Assembly (NCBI RefSeq): GCF_001039355.2
Contig: NW_019775543.1
Coordinates: 166,114-230,113, forward strand
Source of the DNA: Lingula anatina
Lineage: Eukaryota > Brachiopoda > Lingulata > Lingulida > Lingulidae
Length of the DNA: 64,000 bases
Reading direction: 5' to 3'
Under the pieces are notes generated by a model, which ran no database searches, was not told the DNA's origin, and saw only the letters and a list, made by a program, of their open reading frames with translations. Positions 34,901 through 46,300 of the stretch are shown one piece after another; positions within the stretch are counted from its first letter, which is position 1, and every line of letters starts with the position of its first letter. The position numbers and the translations under genes are program-made.

Positions 34901-37900
34901 AACTCAAATCAGTGTACAACAGACAATACACCTGAAGTACTTGTTACTCCAGCAGAGGAAATACCTAAACCAAGCACTGATGAAAACAATGAGAATGAGG
35001 AAAATATTGTTAAACCAGAGGACGAAAACGATGGTTCAGACTTCACCTATATGGACACAGATGCTTGGCTTGCTAGTCTGGAGAGAAAGAAATCCAAAAT
35101 GAAAAGTGAACCAAACTCTCCATTCAAACCAACAGTAGCAGCAGCAGACTCTGCTGAGCTAAAACCAGATGAAAAGGGTTATGTACATCCTGACTATCGT
35201 CGATTGATGCAGCCAGACTTTCGCCGCCTGTCTCAGGCCAGCACTGGGTCTTCACTGAGCTCTGACCCTAGGAGGTTATCCTACACTGATTCCTCATCTG
35301 TAAGCTCAGAGGGACTCAGTATTTCGCAGCTGACTAGAGAAAATGTTAACATGCACGATGCATTGGACAACGTACTAGAAAACCTAGGTACAAACTTCGA
35401 CGATGAGTTGGGATCAGTGCACTCTATGGATGATGATGGTTTTTACACGTCTTTCCACACAGACTGTGGGCTCACTAGAAGCCTCAGTTCCTACTTAAAT
35501 AACTCAAAGTTTGAATCTCTCATAGATGAAGAGGACCTTTCTGAAAAAGAGAGGAAAGAATTGAACAGACTGTCTACTTACAGCAACTGGAGTATCACAA
35601 GTTTTAGAAGTATTGACAGTGTGATTTATGTACCTCCTCCTGCTGAGAAACAAATCGAATCAGCAGATAAGAAAGGTAGCATTAGCACAAAAGAAGCCAT
35701 AGAAAAAGTGGCCATGTGGCAAAAGGCACATGCTTCTCCAGTTCCAACCCCTCCTGTTGAAGATGATGGTGGTGATCTAAATAGAAAAGAACCTGTACAA
35801 CAGCAACCTAAGCAGCAAAAGAAAACGCCACCACCTCCGCCAACAAGAACCACAACTTTACAGACTCAGAAACCAGATAAAATGGATCCTCCTTATCTAT
35901 CCAAGCCACACATTCCACACAGTGCCTCAGAGCCTGTCATGCTCAACCCTGACCTCCATCCAAATGCATTACCAGTCCAGCGCCAAGTTTCCTTGGATAA
36001 CACAGACTCTGAAAAGAGGCGAGCCAGCCTTCAGAGCACTACCAGCAATGCCAGTGGCGCCACCACAACAAGTCGTGTGGAGGCAAAGCTGAGAGAGGTC
36101 AAGGATAAAATTGCTGATCTTGTCAGTGGTAATAAGAAGGAAACTTCTGCCAAGATGATCAACTCTATGAGATTGACAGCAGACAGTGAGACTGACTCCA
36201 GTGAGGGTGACCCTGCAGATGTCCAGGACTTCGACAAATCCATGAAGCTGGGAGAGGTGGACACTTATGTCAAGTTTGATGTCACAGAACAAGACTGGAG
36301 TGAGGTGTCCAGCATGTCCTCTTTCTCTTTCAATGAAGACATTGATAATGATTCTACCCACAACAGACTTGTGAACAAGACCTCATTTAGTTCATCCTTG
36401 TACCCATCCTGGTGCTCTGTCACCCCAGTCCCTAGTGACGATGAGTCCATGGGACATGGCGACAGTCCTGACATAAGCATGGCACACACACAGCCAGATT
36501 TTCGACCATTCAATTCAGTTTCTGTTAATGCTAATGGAGGGGTTTCTGCTAGTGCTGGTATTAAGGAGAAATACAGTGTAGTTACTGAGCCAGAGAGCAG
36601 CGTCCATGTACTTCAACGTGTCCCAGCAACACCAGACACAAGCTGTGACAGCCTGGATGTCACTGTGCTCCCAAACACCACAAGTGGGACTACACCTGCC
36701 ACAACAGCACCACCTGTGGCTAAAACAGCACCGCTCTCTGTCACCACAGCACCATCACCAGTGTGGGAAAGAAGATTTCCAGAACCAGAGAAACCCAGCA
36801 TCCAGGGCATACTGAAACAGACAAAGACCACAGCTACAGCACCAACAACCAGCACTAACAATGCTGAACAGCCTCCAAAGCCTATGAAAGTCATCAACTT
36901 TGCTCCTGGAACCAGCATTTATGAAGCCGAGATTCAAATTACACCCAACAAAAATAAGGCCCCTCCAAGGCCACCAAAGACATTTTTGAAACAAGGGAGC
37001 ACCTTTGATGATGATTCAGACAGGACCAAGAAGCCCTTGCCTCCCTTACCTCAAGAGGGAAACAGAAACAGTAATATAAATTGTCTTCCATGGCCTTTAG
37101 AGCTTCCATATCAAGAGTCACCAGCAGGAAGTGCTACAGTGATTGAGAATCACCATGTTTATAACTCTTTTCAGAAACAGGTTGTTGTCAGTCCTGATCA
37201 GACCCCTACAGGTTCACCAGTTAAGATTCGTACCACAAGTAATGGTTCCTATTCCACAATAGTATCACCAGATAGGACACCCACAGCTTCACCAGTGCAG
37301 CAATATCAGGATTCCTTTGAAAGCCCAGATTCTGTAGTCTCAGCAAGACAAGTGCCTAGTCCATCAGCAAATTATGTGGTGATGTCACCAACTGTTGTTT
37401 CATCCAATCGAAGCTCAACGTATTCATCCACTGGGTCATTGTCAAGGTATTCATATACTAGTAATGCTAGTTCCCACTCCAGTGGCTTGTTCAGTGGGTC
37501 CATGAGTCCTTTAAGCACACCCAGTAATAGTAACCCAAGCACCCCATATGGAACTCTAACAAGAGAGGGGCGTCCTGCCAGTGGACTGAGTTCTTACAGC
37601 ATGTCCCCAGCTACTACACCCACGGGGAGTGGTCAGGTCACTCCAACTGGATCTCTTGACCGTAGGATCATTGCGCAAAGGGGTTCCACTGGCCGGCTGG
37701 TCAGCCCAGGGGTGTCAGCTGGAAGACTGGTTTCCCCAGGAGGTTCCTCTGGGTCTCTCACCAGGTCAAATTCTACAGGTTCACGGACAAGTGCTTATGG
37801 GACTGCTTCTACAGGGAGATCACCAGGTGACACACCCACCACTTCTGTCACCCCTGGGGAAGAAGTCCCACCCCCTCTGCCGCCAAAGTACATGCCTACA

Positions 37901-40191
37901 ATTGTAGTGAAGCCAAGAGTAAGAGGAGATGGAAATGGAACATCCAGTAGAACAGGATCTAGATCAAGTTGGGAAGGGTATGGATATGAGATTTGTTTAC
38001 AATGTATTTCTTGCGGAATTTTGAATCTCAAAGGAAGAGTTATTATTGCTNATATGTTGGTACAGGCAGCACCCCTACTAATTCTTTAGACAGAAAACAA
38101 GCCAGGGTAAGCCTAATCCAGGCCCCTAGTAACAATGCAGGACAGGTGGCTGAAAGTGGCAACATGCAAAGAAACTCCAACTATGCAACTCTGCCCACTT
38201 CTTCAACTGCCATCAGGGAGCCTATATATGCCAACTTTACTGGTGCACAATCAAGCAGTAGAACTTCCCCAAGCACTGCAGCCCCTGCCTCTATTAAACT
38301 GATCAGGGAACCAATCTATGCAAACATCAGGCGCGCACAGCAACCTGTTGGTGTGCATGCTACTGTAGCTAGCGGGGTTGTTCCTGTTAAGTCCATTAAC
38401 ACAACTGCAGTCAGGCGAAGCAACCCTGATTATGAATATATGAGTGGCACTGAGAGTTGGCCAAGGATGTCTCCCAAAGTGACAGACAATCCTGGTCAAA
38501 TGCAGAGGATTTCCCCTCATAATGGTCCTCAAAATCAGATTACAGCCAGAAAAGACAATCTTGGACAAAACTTTCCACATGCACCTGGTCAAATTTTACC
38601 AAATAACACTAGGAATTTACATGTTTCTCCAAAGGAGCCACAAAACCAGAGAGTATCCAGTGCATCTCAGAACAGAGCTAGGGCCAGTTTCCATGGAGAG
38701 TCTTCCACATTCCCACGTGAAGAAAATAAAGCACAGAGACCAGTTAGTCTTGTTATGCCGGGGCGGTTGAAACCAGCACCACCTATGAGAAGTGTCTCCA
38801 GTCCATCTGGCAACAATAAACCAGCTTTCCCTGTGAGAACAACCCCTAGTCCATCCCAACATAATAGTAGACCCCCTCCACCAGTGAGGGCAACCCCTAG
38901 CCCATCTGGGTCTTCAAGTCAGAGTCAACAAAATACCAGGTCATCTTCTGTGCCAAGTACTCCCCAGTATGAACAGCAAGACTCAAAGTCTGTGGAAAGC
39001 TTTAAGCAGTTGTTGTCTCAGCAGCTACAGAGAGGTAGTCACATTTCTGCTGCCCAGGCTCTTCATGTTCATCAAGAAGACATGTCTGATGGAGAATCCA
39101 GTGTCAGCAGTCATGTTTCGACTAATTCTTCACAAAGGCACATGGTGTCCATCAAGGAGATTAGGCAGGCAGTAGGGAGGCCAGTTCAACTTAATGGCCC
39201 AGGACATGTAACTCAACTGTCCCCACAACAACCCTCACAGCAGAATGCCAATAATTTAGGAAGACCTGCATCAGTGAATGGTCCTACCACTATCCACAAT
39301 TCACAATATGGTGCATGGCAAAATACCAGCCATGTAGGAAGGCCAGCTCAACTAAATGGTCCTACCTCTACCTCTATGCAGTATCAATCACAGAATGGAC
39401 CGCAGCAAAATGTTATGCTCAATAGATCTGTGAACCAACAAGATAGCAGACTGCAAGGTGCAGCTTCTGCACACCCTAGTCATTATGGAAGTGTGGACAG
39501 AAAATCTTCTGCGGGGTTTGTAAAGGATTCATCACAAGTAATCGTAAGGCCTCAGTCAAATTATTCTTCTGCTACTTTGCCAGCATCCATACCAACACAT
39601 GCCACACAAGTTTCTGGCAATCAACGTCCTGTACAAAATCATCTGACACATGTCTCCAAAGATCATGGTCAAATGCAGAGTCATTTCCAAGGTCAAGGCT
39701 GTGTTCAGAATCAGGTGACACATCCAACCCAAGGTCAAGGTGATGCTCATAACCATGTGAAGCAAGCACCCCCGAGTCCAAGGAGGAATCAGATAAGTTA
39801 TGTTCAGCCTACAGAACAAAACTCTCCTACTATAATATCGAATCAGCTGCAAAAACAGCAACCCAAATTGTCACCAAAGGAAAAGCTACACTATCCCGAT
39901 GTCATCCAGTCACACACAACTCAGAAAACCAACAGTGCTGGGGTGCCCTTGAGGGGGGCTGCAAAACTAATGGCCAAACAGAGTGGGCAGTTGGTGCAAA
40001 TGAGGAGACAAACCTGGGCAAAGAGCAGTGAGAGACTTCCCATGGAAACCCGCAGTGAATTCCGCAAGTCGTCCGGCTCTCTGAATGAACTAGCTGTATT
40101 GTCTCTTATTGATGACATTAACTGGAAAATTGGAACAGATGGGATTGAGGTTGCACAAGATGAGAGAGGGGTGATACACACTTGTGTATGA
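15562..40191 (+). CDS. NHS: NHS/NHSL-family protein (Nance-Horan syndrome-like), whole gene
   Basis: Six coding exons join in phase: 15562-15832, 31171-31442, 32010-33054, 34417-34555, 34843-37977, 38070-40191, totalling 6984 nt (2327 codons plus stop). Landmarks shared with human NHS are the start MPFIKR (human MPFAKR), the WAVE-homology region in exons 1-2, the LPTPEEA segment followed by a basic KRRQTLTGIP motif (human RRKTISGIP), SSSGNWSGSS across exons 3-4, and FYTSFHTDCGL in exon 5 (human YYTSMHFDCGL). Vertebrate NHS proteins bind the Abi/WAVE machinery and control actin remodelling at cell edges and junctions; that role is inferred here. Most of the protein is disordered and Ser/Thr/Pro-rich with SH3-type ligands. 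The C-terminus HTCV fits a class I PDZ ligand. A 15.3-kb intron 1 recalls the very large first intron of vertebrate NHS. Confidence 0.9.
21394..21587 (+). repeat. Two-copy tandem repeat, ~97-bp unit
   Basis: The block starting TAAAGTTTGCACTACTTT at 21394 recurs at 21491 with a few substitutions, including the shared ATGTTATGTTTTTGTA and GAGATGTGG segments. It is a local duplication inside NHS-like intron 1. Confidence 0.8.
24246..24330. repeat. Perfect 14-bp inverted repeat next to CGTCGC triplet tract
   Basis: Positions 24246-24259 and 24262-24275 are exact reverse complements (arm TATGTACAGACACA) with a 2-base loop. About 15-35 bases on there is a GTCGTCGCCGTCGTCGCCGTCG tract that is strikingly GC-rich for this window. 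The block looks like part of a dispersed repeat family rather than a host element; one unresolved base lies at 24419. Confidence 0.7.
25890..25925. repeat. (TA)n microsatellite
   Basis: About 17 TA units inside NHS-like intron 1. Confidence 0.95.
31171..31442 (+). CDS. NHS: NHS-like exon 2 (end of WAVE-homology region)
   Basis: Acceptor TTATTTCTAG|CTGAAAG, donor CTTAAG|GTAGAG. It enters in phase 1 and ends in phase 0. Encodes about 90 residues including LFVRDTRPACIRNLYDSA, which aligns with the ATRPPCVEELHRHA segment of human NHS and with WAVE-type sequence. Confidence 0.88.
32010..33054 (+). CDS. NHS: NHS-like exon 3
   Basis: Acceptor TGTTTCTAG|CCTCCC, donor TCATCAG|GTGGGT (exit phase 1). 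Encodes about 348 residues with the family motif IPLPTPEEALRRM, a GTSFNRMCAFRQSL segment matching human GVGFDREASIRCSL, the basic KRKRRQTLTGIP motif (possible nuclear signal or phosphorylation site), and a C-terminal QSSSG that joins exon 4. Several RSxS-type basophilic sites occur. If intron retention occurred, the frame would stop at 33098. Confidence 0.9.
34417..34555 (+). CDS. NHS: NHS-like exon 4 (GNWSGSS exon)
   Basis: Acceptor TTTTTCCTAG|GTAACTGG; donor GACGG|GTGAGT. The split codon restores SSSG-NWSGSSNSARHS, one of the most conserved signatures of the family (human SSSGNWSGSSS). 139 nt, entry phase 1 and exit phase 2, so skipping it would shift the frame. Confidence 0.88.
34843..37977 (+). 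CDS. NHS: NHS-like exon 5 (large exon)
   Basis: Acceptor TCTTTTACAG|AGAGGA; donor GGAAGG|GTATGG. 3135 nt. It begins with a Glu/Lys-rich helix-like tract (EEEEKEEKRKQEEE), then GFYTSFHTDCGL (conserved through the family), a KKTPPPPPTRT proline tract, APPRPPKTF, a pair of near-identical VSPD(Q/R)TPT(G/A)SPV motifs, a GRLVSPG doublet and PPPLPPKYMPTIVVKPR near the end. The proline tracts are plausible SH3/EVH1 ligands and the SP/TP sites plausible proline-directed kinase targets (inference). Confidence 0.9.
37978..38069 (+). other. Short (92-bp) NHS-like intron 5 containing an ambiguous base
   Basis: Reading on through the GT at 37978 gives unrelated residues and a stop at 38089, while the next long frame starts within this stretch. 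Splicing GG|GTATGG to ACAGGCAG|C restores phase 2 and gives SSWEGTPTNSLDRKQ in the style of the rest of the protein. The polypyrimidine tract is weak and base 38051 is N, so an assembly error causing the frame change is the alternative. Confidence 0.65.
38070..40191 (+). CDS. NHS: NHS-like exon 6 (terminal coding exon)
   Basis: About 706 residues, Ser/Gln/Asn/Pro-rich. It contains internal degenerate repeats: IREPIYAN twice (possible tyrosine-phosphorylation sites), RxTPSPS three times in a row, and GRP(V/A)(Q/S)(L/V)NGP three times. Near the end is a predicted helical LNELAVLSLIDDINWKIG, and the protein ends HTCV, which fits a class I PDZ-binding consensus. The stop is TGA at 40189-40191. 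Confidence 0.85.
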
Positions 40192-41177
40192 GGTTTCTAA
40201 ATAATGTTTTAAAGTTTTAATGGCGATTGTCTCCCCAGCAATTTGACAGAAAAAAATGTTGCTGGCGTCATTAAAAAAAAAAAAATTATGCAGTGTTGTG
40301 CCTAAGATGGACACCATTTTGTCTCATTCATTACCTTGAAAATTTGATCCAAGCACACATGTACCTCACATATCAATTTTAAGTTATTTTGAAGTTATTT
40401 TATTACTCTTAGCCAAAAGTAGTTACTATGTGAATTAATATTTTAAGAGATTTCAGAGTCATTGTCAGTATTTCATTTAGTGTTATACTATATTTTATAG
40501 GTAAAATTTGTATAAAATGGTTGCAAGCTGTTAGAGTGCAATAGAGCTAGGTTTTTTAAAACAAATGGTGATTTGCAAAGTGCTTGTTAGACAAGACCAG
40601 TTGAAATTTTCAACAGACTCATGCTAAAAAATTTAATTTACCTTCATTTTATCTGAGAAAATATTTCCAATGGAAATATATAATTTAACTACTGATCATA
40701 CTTATAAGTGTTGATATTTGCTTTATCATGCATTGTTTAGCATTTTCATTTGTTTATTTACCTGTATAACAATACATGGATAAGGAATTAAATTACCTTT
40801 CAAGTTTTATTTGTAAATATTTTGTTTGTACTATGTATGTAAACATATCTCTACCACTCTTTAACTGATCTCACTTTTGTGTCACCAAAGGTTAAACTGT
40901 AAGACATTTATAGTTAGACAAATTAATATTATTATAAAATCAGTGTGAATAACAATTTACAAGATTTTAGTGGTTAGCTGTTTTTATCTCAAGATAAAAA
41001 TGACCTTGTATACGTGTACAGGTAGTGTTTATATACCATGGTTGTTTGTTCATTTAGGCATGCCACTCTAGTGCCTTGAACTGCTGGACTTCATACGGTA
41101 GTTTTCTGTATATACAGAGCCTTAATAAGGTAGTTGTTACTGAATGCTGATACTGTACATTACCACTGATCACAAAC

Positions 41178-41183
41178 AATAAA
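41178..41183 (+). promoter_or_regulatory. Poly(A) signal AATAAA for NHS-like gene
   Basis: An AATAAA about 990 bases after the stop, the best-placed signal before the sequence passes toward the opposite-strand gene. It implies a 3' UTR near 1 kb. Confidence 0.5.
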
Positions 41184-43365
41184 GAAAAATACTGTCACAC
41201 ATGTTATCTTATGTTGTTCAGTATTTACATAGACTTTCTTTAGAATGGTAATAATATGTTGGTAAAAACATTTACCACCAACATGAAGTTTATAAAAATT
41301 CTTATCAATTTAGTACAAGTCAAAGTCAAAAATTGTATTTTTTTCTTTCAAGGGAAATTAACTTACTGTGGTCATTTTTAATTTGGATAATTTGAAAACT
41401 GTCTCTTTTGCATTTTACTTCAGAGTCCTAGCCAATTGCTTTGCTTGAAGGGACCTTTCTTACATATTTATAGAGAATAAAATTGCTACAATTAGTTTCA
41501 TTAGCACAATGCAAAGTAAAAAGACAAAGAAAGTAAACCCTCAAGTGAATGCTAGCAAAGTGTAGCGTATTTCAGAATTTGGAACTTTAAAGTTATGGTA
41601 AAAAAAAAAAAAATTTGCATTTTGAGCAGTTCCCTTATTAGGAACATATTCCTAGTCGAGCAAAATTCCTAAACCATGAAACTGATAACCTGCAAGTCCA
41701 GTAAAAGATCACTTCACCTTGAACTTTCAACAGTACATTGGAATAACTCTCCGTCATTTAGAAAACTGCTGGAAATGAATTTGAACTGTGCAACGTAAGA
41801 AAAAATTCTAAAACATATTCATTTTTATTCAAATTATAAAAGTTACTGTAGCTTTAAAAGTGCTTCTATTACAAGGAATAATTGCCACCATTATGGTCCC
41901 CATATTTTCACAATATCCCATTAACATGGTTGCACAAATTAGGCCAAACAATATTAACCTTTAATGTCTGACTGGGATCCAGTTCCAATACTTTCATGCA
42001 ATTTAGATAAGTTAACTAAAGATAGAACCTTTGAAGAGGGTAGAGCAAACATATGCTGGTCCACCATCTTCCATTTAAAAATTGTTTTAAGTATCCCTGT
42101 GAGAAGGTAAGATACATGACTCTGTTGAACACAGTTAATATACTTAAGTAATTTAGACTGCCAGGTAGTCCAAGTTCCAGCTTGTTGGTATTTTTTTAAA
42201 ATTAAAAACAATTCACACATGCCTGCTATTTGGATAATGCTCAGTATGCTGTCAGGATGAGTAGCCTAATATTAATCATCTTTCAAAATACTCCAGAAAT
42301 AATGTTGGGTCTACTTTTACTATGAACATTTGGAATGTCTTCAACCTGACTTAAATACACCTGGCATTTGTGAAATATTTGAAATGTTACACTTGTTTTG
42401 TTCTTTCTACTTTATATGTAAAATAATCTTCATTTTGAAAAGGCCATTAAGAACCATATATATACAACATTCAAGATTAATGTCTTCATTTCTCTGCCAC
42501 CTCTATGACACCAAAGTTTAACATAACTTACTTTAAATGTACATACACCCATTTTAAGCATTCTGGTCATAACAATAATTTCCTAAAACTATTACAACAT
42601 TCTAACAGCTGACATGATTGTTCATATCCACATTTGTACATAAAAAGAATGCTAGAAACAACACTGCAGTGAAAAAATTCAACTCAGCCATCAAGTCAGT
42701 ACTGTTGTTTTCAAGTTTTACACAGTGGGAGCCTCATGCTCCACAACTGCTAAATCTAGACTAGAAGGCTGATAATGACAGGCAGTCGGGCTTTATGTTA
42801 CATGGTAAACAGAATCTTTTTAAATGAGTAAGGAATGAGAAATGTTAATGTTTGAAAAAATGCTTAAAATGCCATTTGATTGGCAGAAGGCAGTTTCCAC
42901 ACTCAAAGGTTATAAATGTCACATTAACAGCTCAACAGACTGATTAGTTAATAATTAAAAAGCAATGAAATTATAACACTTACTGTGGTAACACACACAT
43001 GGCATTGCTTACTTATTACAAATTATTTTACAAATTGCACGTCAGTCAGCAGAGAAGTACCACTTTTCAATCATATAATTTTCTATTCAACTCACTTTGT
43101 ATAATTTGTAATTAACTTCTTTTCCTGTGAGAAAAACACTCACAATTGACTTGTAATAATTTTAGTTAAATCCCATCTACCTGTTCATGCTGTTGACCCA
43201 AGGTTCATCCGCCTAACTGCAGCAGAGAGAGTTTGTACTCATGAAAATCTGTTGAATTATTTTTCTTTTGTGTGAACTTAGCCAAAACAGAGTCACATAT
43301 TGCAATTACCACTTTGGCTTTTCCATGATTACAAATTTATTATAAAAATTTCAGGATTACAAAAA
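41184..43365. other. Intergenic region between convergent NHS-like and MBTPS2 genes
   Basis: AT-rich, with no coding segment I can support. A minus-strand AATAAA (plus 43336-43341) lies only ~25 bases past the MBTPS2 stop and would give a very short 3' UTR; a more distal site is possible. Confidence 0.5.
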
Positions 43366-46300
43366 CTAAGTTGCAAACAATGTCCACATTGCAATCACAA
43401 TGTTAGCTGTCAATAACAGAGTCCCAAAAAGAATTATCACAGAGTAGATTAGCCCACGTATGTCACTATCTGGTATGGTAGACCTCAGTGTGTACTCAAT
43501 AAATGCCAGTAATATCCACTGTCCATCTAACGCATAACATGGAACCACATTCAATATTGCTAGAGCCCCGGATAATGATATTAAATATCTGGGCTATAGT
43601 AAAGGCAAAAACTATAAGTTGCTAATGAATCATCAATGCATGAGTAAATACAAATTTGGGGATTAAATGTAGAGCAATATACTAATGAACAATACAAAAA
43701 CATTTACTGTGATTGTAAAACAGATTGAAACCTTGATGCTTTATGATCTGGTGAAATATAATATTCGCAAGAGCTTCATAATGATAATATATGTAGCAAA
43801 GGATACTGACAAAAGGTTTCAATCACATATGGCATGTTCAATGGTATGAAGACCCCCACAGGAACATAGTTGCTGATATGAACTGAAATGAATAAGTTTA
43901 AAAACACTGTAATTTTTATAATATGGTAAATAAAGCTAGTATTTACAGAGTATGCAGATATGCTCCAGGTTTCATCACTTAAGATCACATTTGAGGTGAT
44001 ACAATATGTATTTAAGAAAACTGGACCAGAGCAAACAATAATAAATCCAAACAGTCCATTCCACAACAGTTTTACCTCTTCCACAAGTTACCTTCCAGGA
44101 TTTTTTCACTTCTGTTCCTACCATTTTAGTTTAAAAGACTTCCAAGTTATAGAAGTTTACATCTGATTTCTATTTTCATAAATGAAGATGGGACCAATTA
44201 TGAATAGGAAAAGACTTGATTTAAAATACTTTGGAAAGGCACTCTACAAGAATTCCCAATCCACCAACCTGAATAATGCAAGTCCAGTGGATGACCCAGA
44301 AAAAGCAAAGGTGCCTTTCCATATCTGTACACTTTGAGGAATGTGGTGCTGTTATCCAGTGAGGGGTAGACACATGCTGTCTCGACTTTGGGGTTTCTGC
44401 AATCACTCTGCAGTCTGCACGGAGGACGATCAGATGTACTGCGTGCAGGCAGGCAGGCATGTTTTAACTGAAATATTAAGTACCATGAATTTTTATGCCT
44501 TTACCATATCATGATTTAAATATAAAAAAGGCATTCATGCAAAATATTTAGCATGTGCAGAAGCTGGTTGGTAATACAAAATCAGATTCCCATTTGATTC
44601 ATAATTCTTTGAGCATAAAAAAGAATTTTTTTAACCAAGGACATTTTAGAACTGAACAAAATGCACAGGACAAAAGACATTATCATTGTAATATAACACC
44701 TCTCACCTGGATAATGTTAAACAGTATATTATAAAATATTACCTTATTGGGACTAGCTTTGGTATGATACAAGAAACAAAGGTGAGTGCTGCTTGTACTG
44801 TTACAGCACTCTATATTTCCCATGACAGTCACATAATCTGTAACAGTAAAAAGAATAGAATATAGTGGTACAAATCATACTAATGTAGTATTTTTTTAAT
44901 GAAATCTTTACTGTGTATTCTTAAATTAATAAGCTCAAAGAGATCTTGCCCCCAAAAAAGGCAACATGTTTCATACTTTGAACTTGATGTTCATAAATTA
45001 ACTGGAAATGTTCCAATAATGATGCATAACTTACATTAAAGATCAAAGATTTCTGAAATAAAATGTGTGGTCCTAATAAACAAATATCAGTCGTGAGCCC
45101 ATAGATATTTGGTACTCATAAGTACTGTTTAGGAATTAAGATACCAACTTTGGTTATATGACACATCCTGTACTCCAATCTCTCCTACTGGCATACAGTA
45201 GCCACTGGATGGGTCCTTCATACTCTGCCCAATACACTGCATCCAGTCCTCCACATTGGTCACTCTACAGTGATTTATACTGGTTACATGGTCTCCAGTG
45301 ACCAGTCCCCTTGGACCTGACACTGCTGACCCCTTCAATAAAAATGATTTTAAAAAATCATTTATGTTATCTAAACCAGGTATACAGTCATCTGAAGTGT
45401 TTAGTAATTCATTTATTTATTTAATGATTTAAAGTGCCATATGAAGAGGCGTCAAATGAAAAGCTTATTGTGGCATAAAAATATTCATTTGATACAGGTT
45501 AAACTAATGACAGAGAACATATTTCACAGGTACTTATAAAGACTAAAAACAAAACCTAAATTAACACACAGCTAACAGCAATTCATATCTGTCCTTAGTC
45601 ATCTCCTTACCTGTAATACATATGTTATAGCAACTCCAGTACCGGAGGAGTAAAACAACATCAGCATCCAGGGTAAAAGGAACCATACTAGCAGTGCAAC
45701 AATAACAATAATGAAGTTGTGCCATACTCCGGCACAGTATATTCTGAGCTGTCTGATTGGTGAGATCACTTGCAAATGTTCTGTATACAGATCTACAAAT
45801 GCACCTGGGTATACAGCCAGTATGAATATCCCAAATCCATTTACTCTCACTTGCTCCCTTGAAAAGAACAGCAGCAAGTTAAGAACAGACATTATAAGGC
45901 ATTAGCTTTCTTTCTTTCTTTATTATTGTTATTTTACTAATTGTTTGTCAGTTATTAATTCGATGCTTATTGTTTTAGAACACAAAAAGGATGCAGCTTC
46001 CAGGTAATGTTTTATACCTTTACATTTTGTTGCTTACATATGTGGTTATATATATATTAAGTACTACAATAATAAAATAACCATCATATTAAAAATATGA
46101 ATTAGGAACAAAGATGTCAACTTACAGAAATTGTAAACATTTATAGTAATTAAAACGAAAATGCCACTAAATGCTCTAAAAGTAGAATTGCTTACATATT
46201 TAACTTACAAATAAATGGTTACTTTTAAACTGAATAATAAATAAACACAGCGGGCACACCAAGAGACAAATACTCTACCTGACTGCAGCCACTGCATGGC

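Noticed and set aside
35626-37121. Several minus-strand ORFs opposite NHS-like exon 5
   Set aside because: They are frame shadows of a Ser/Thr/Pro-rich exon, which is poor in antisense stops.
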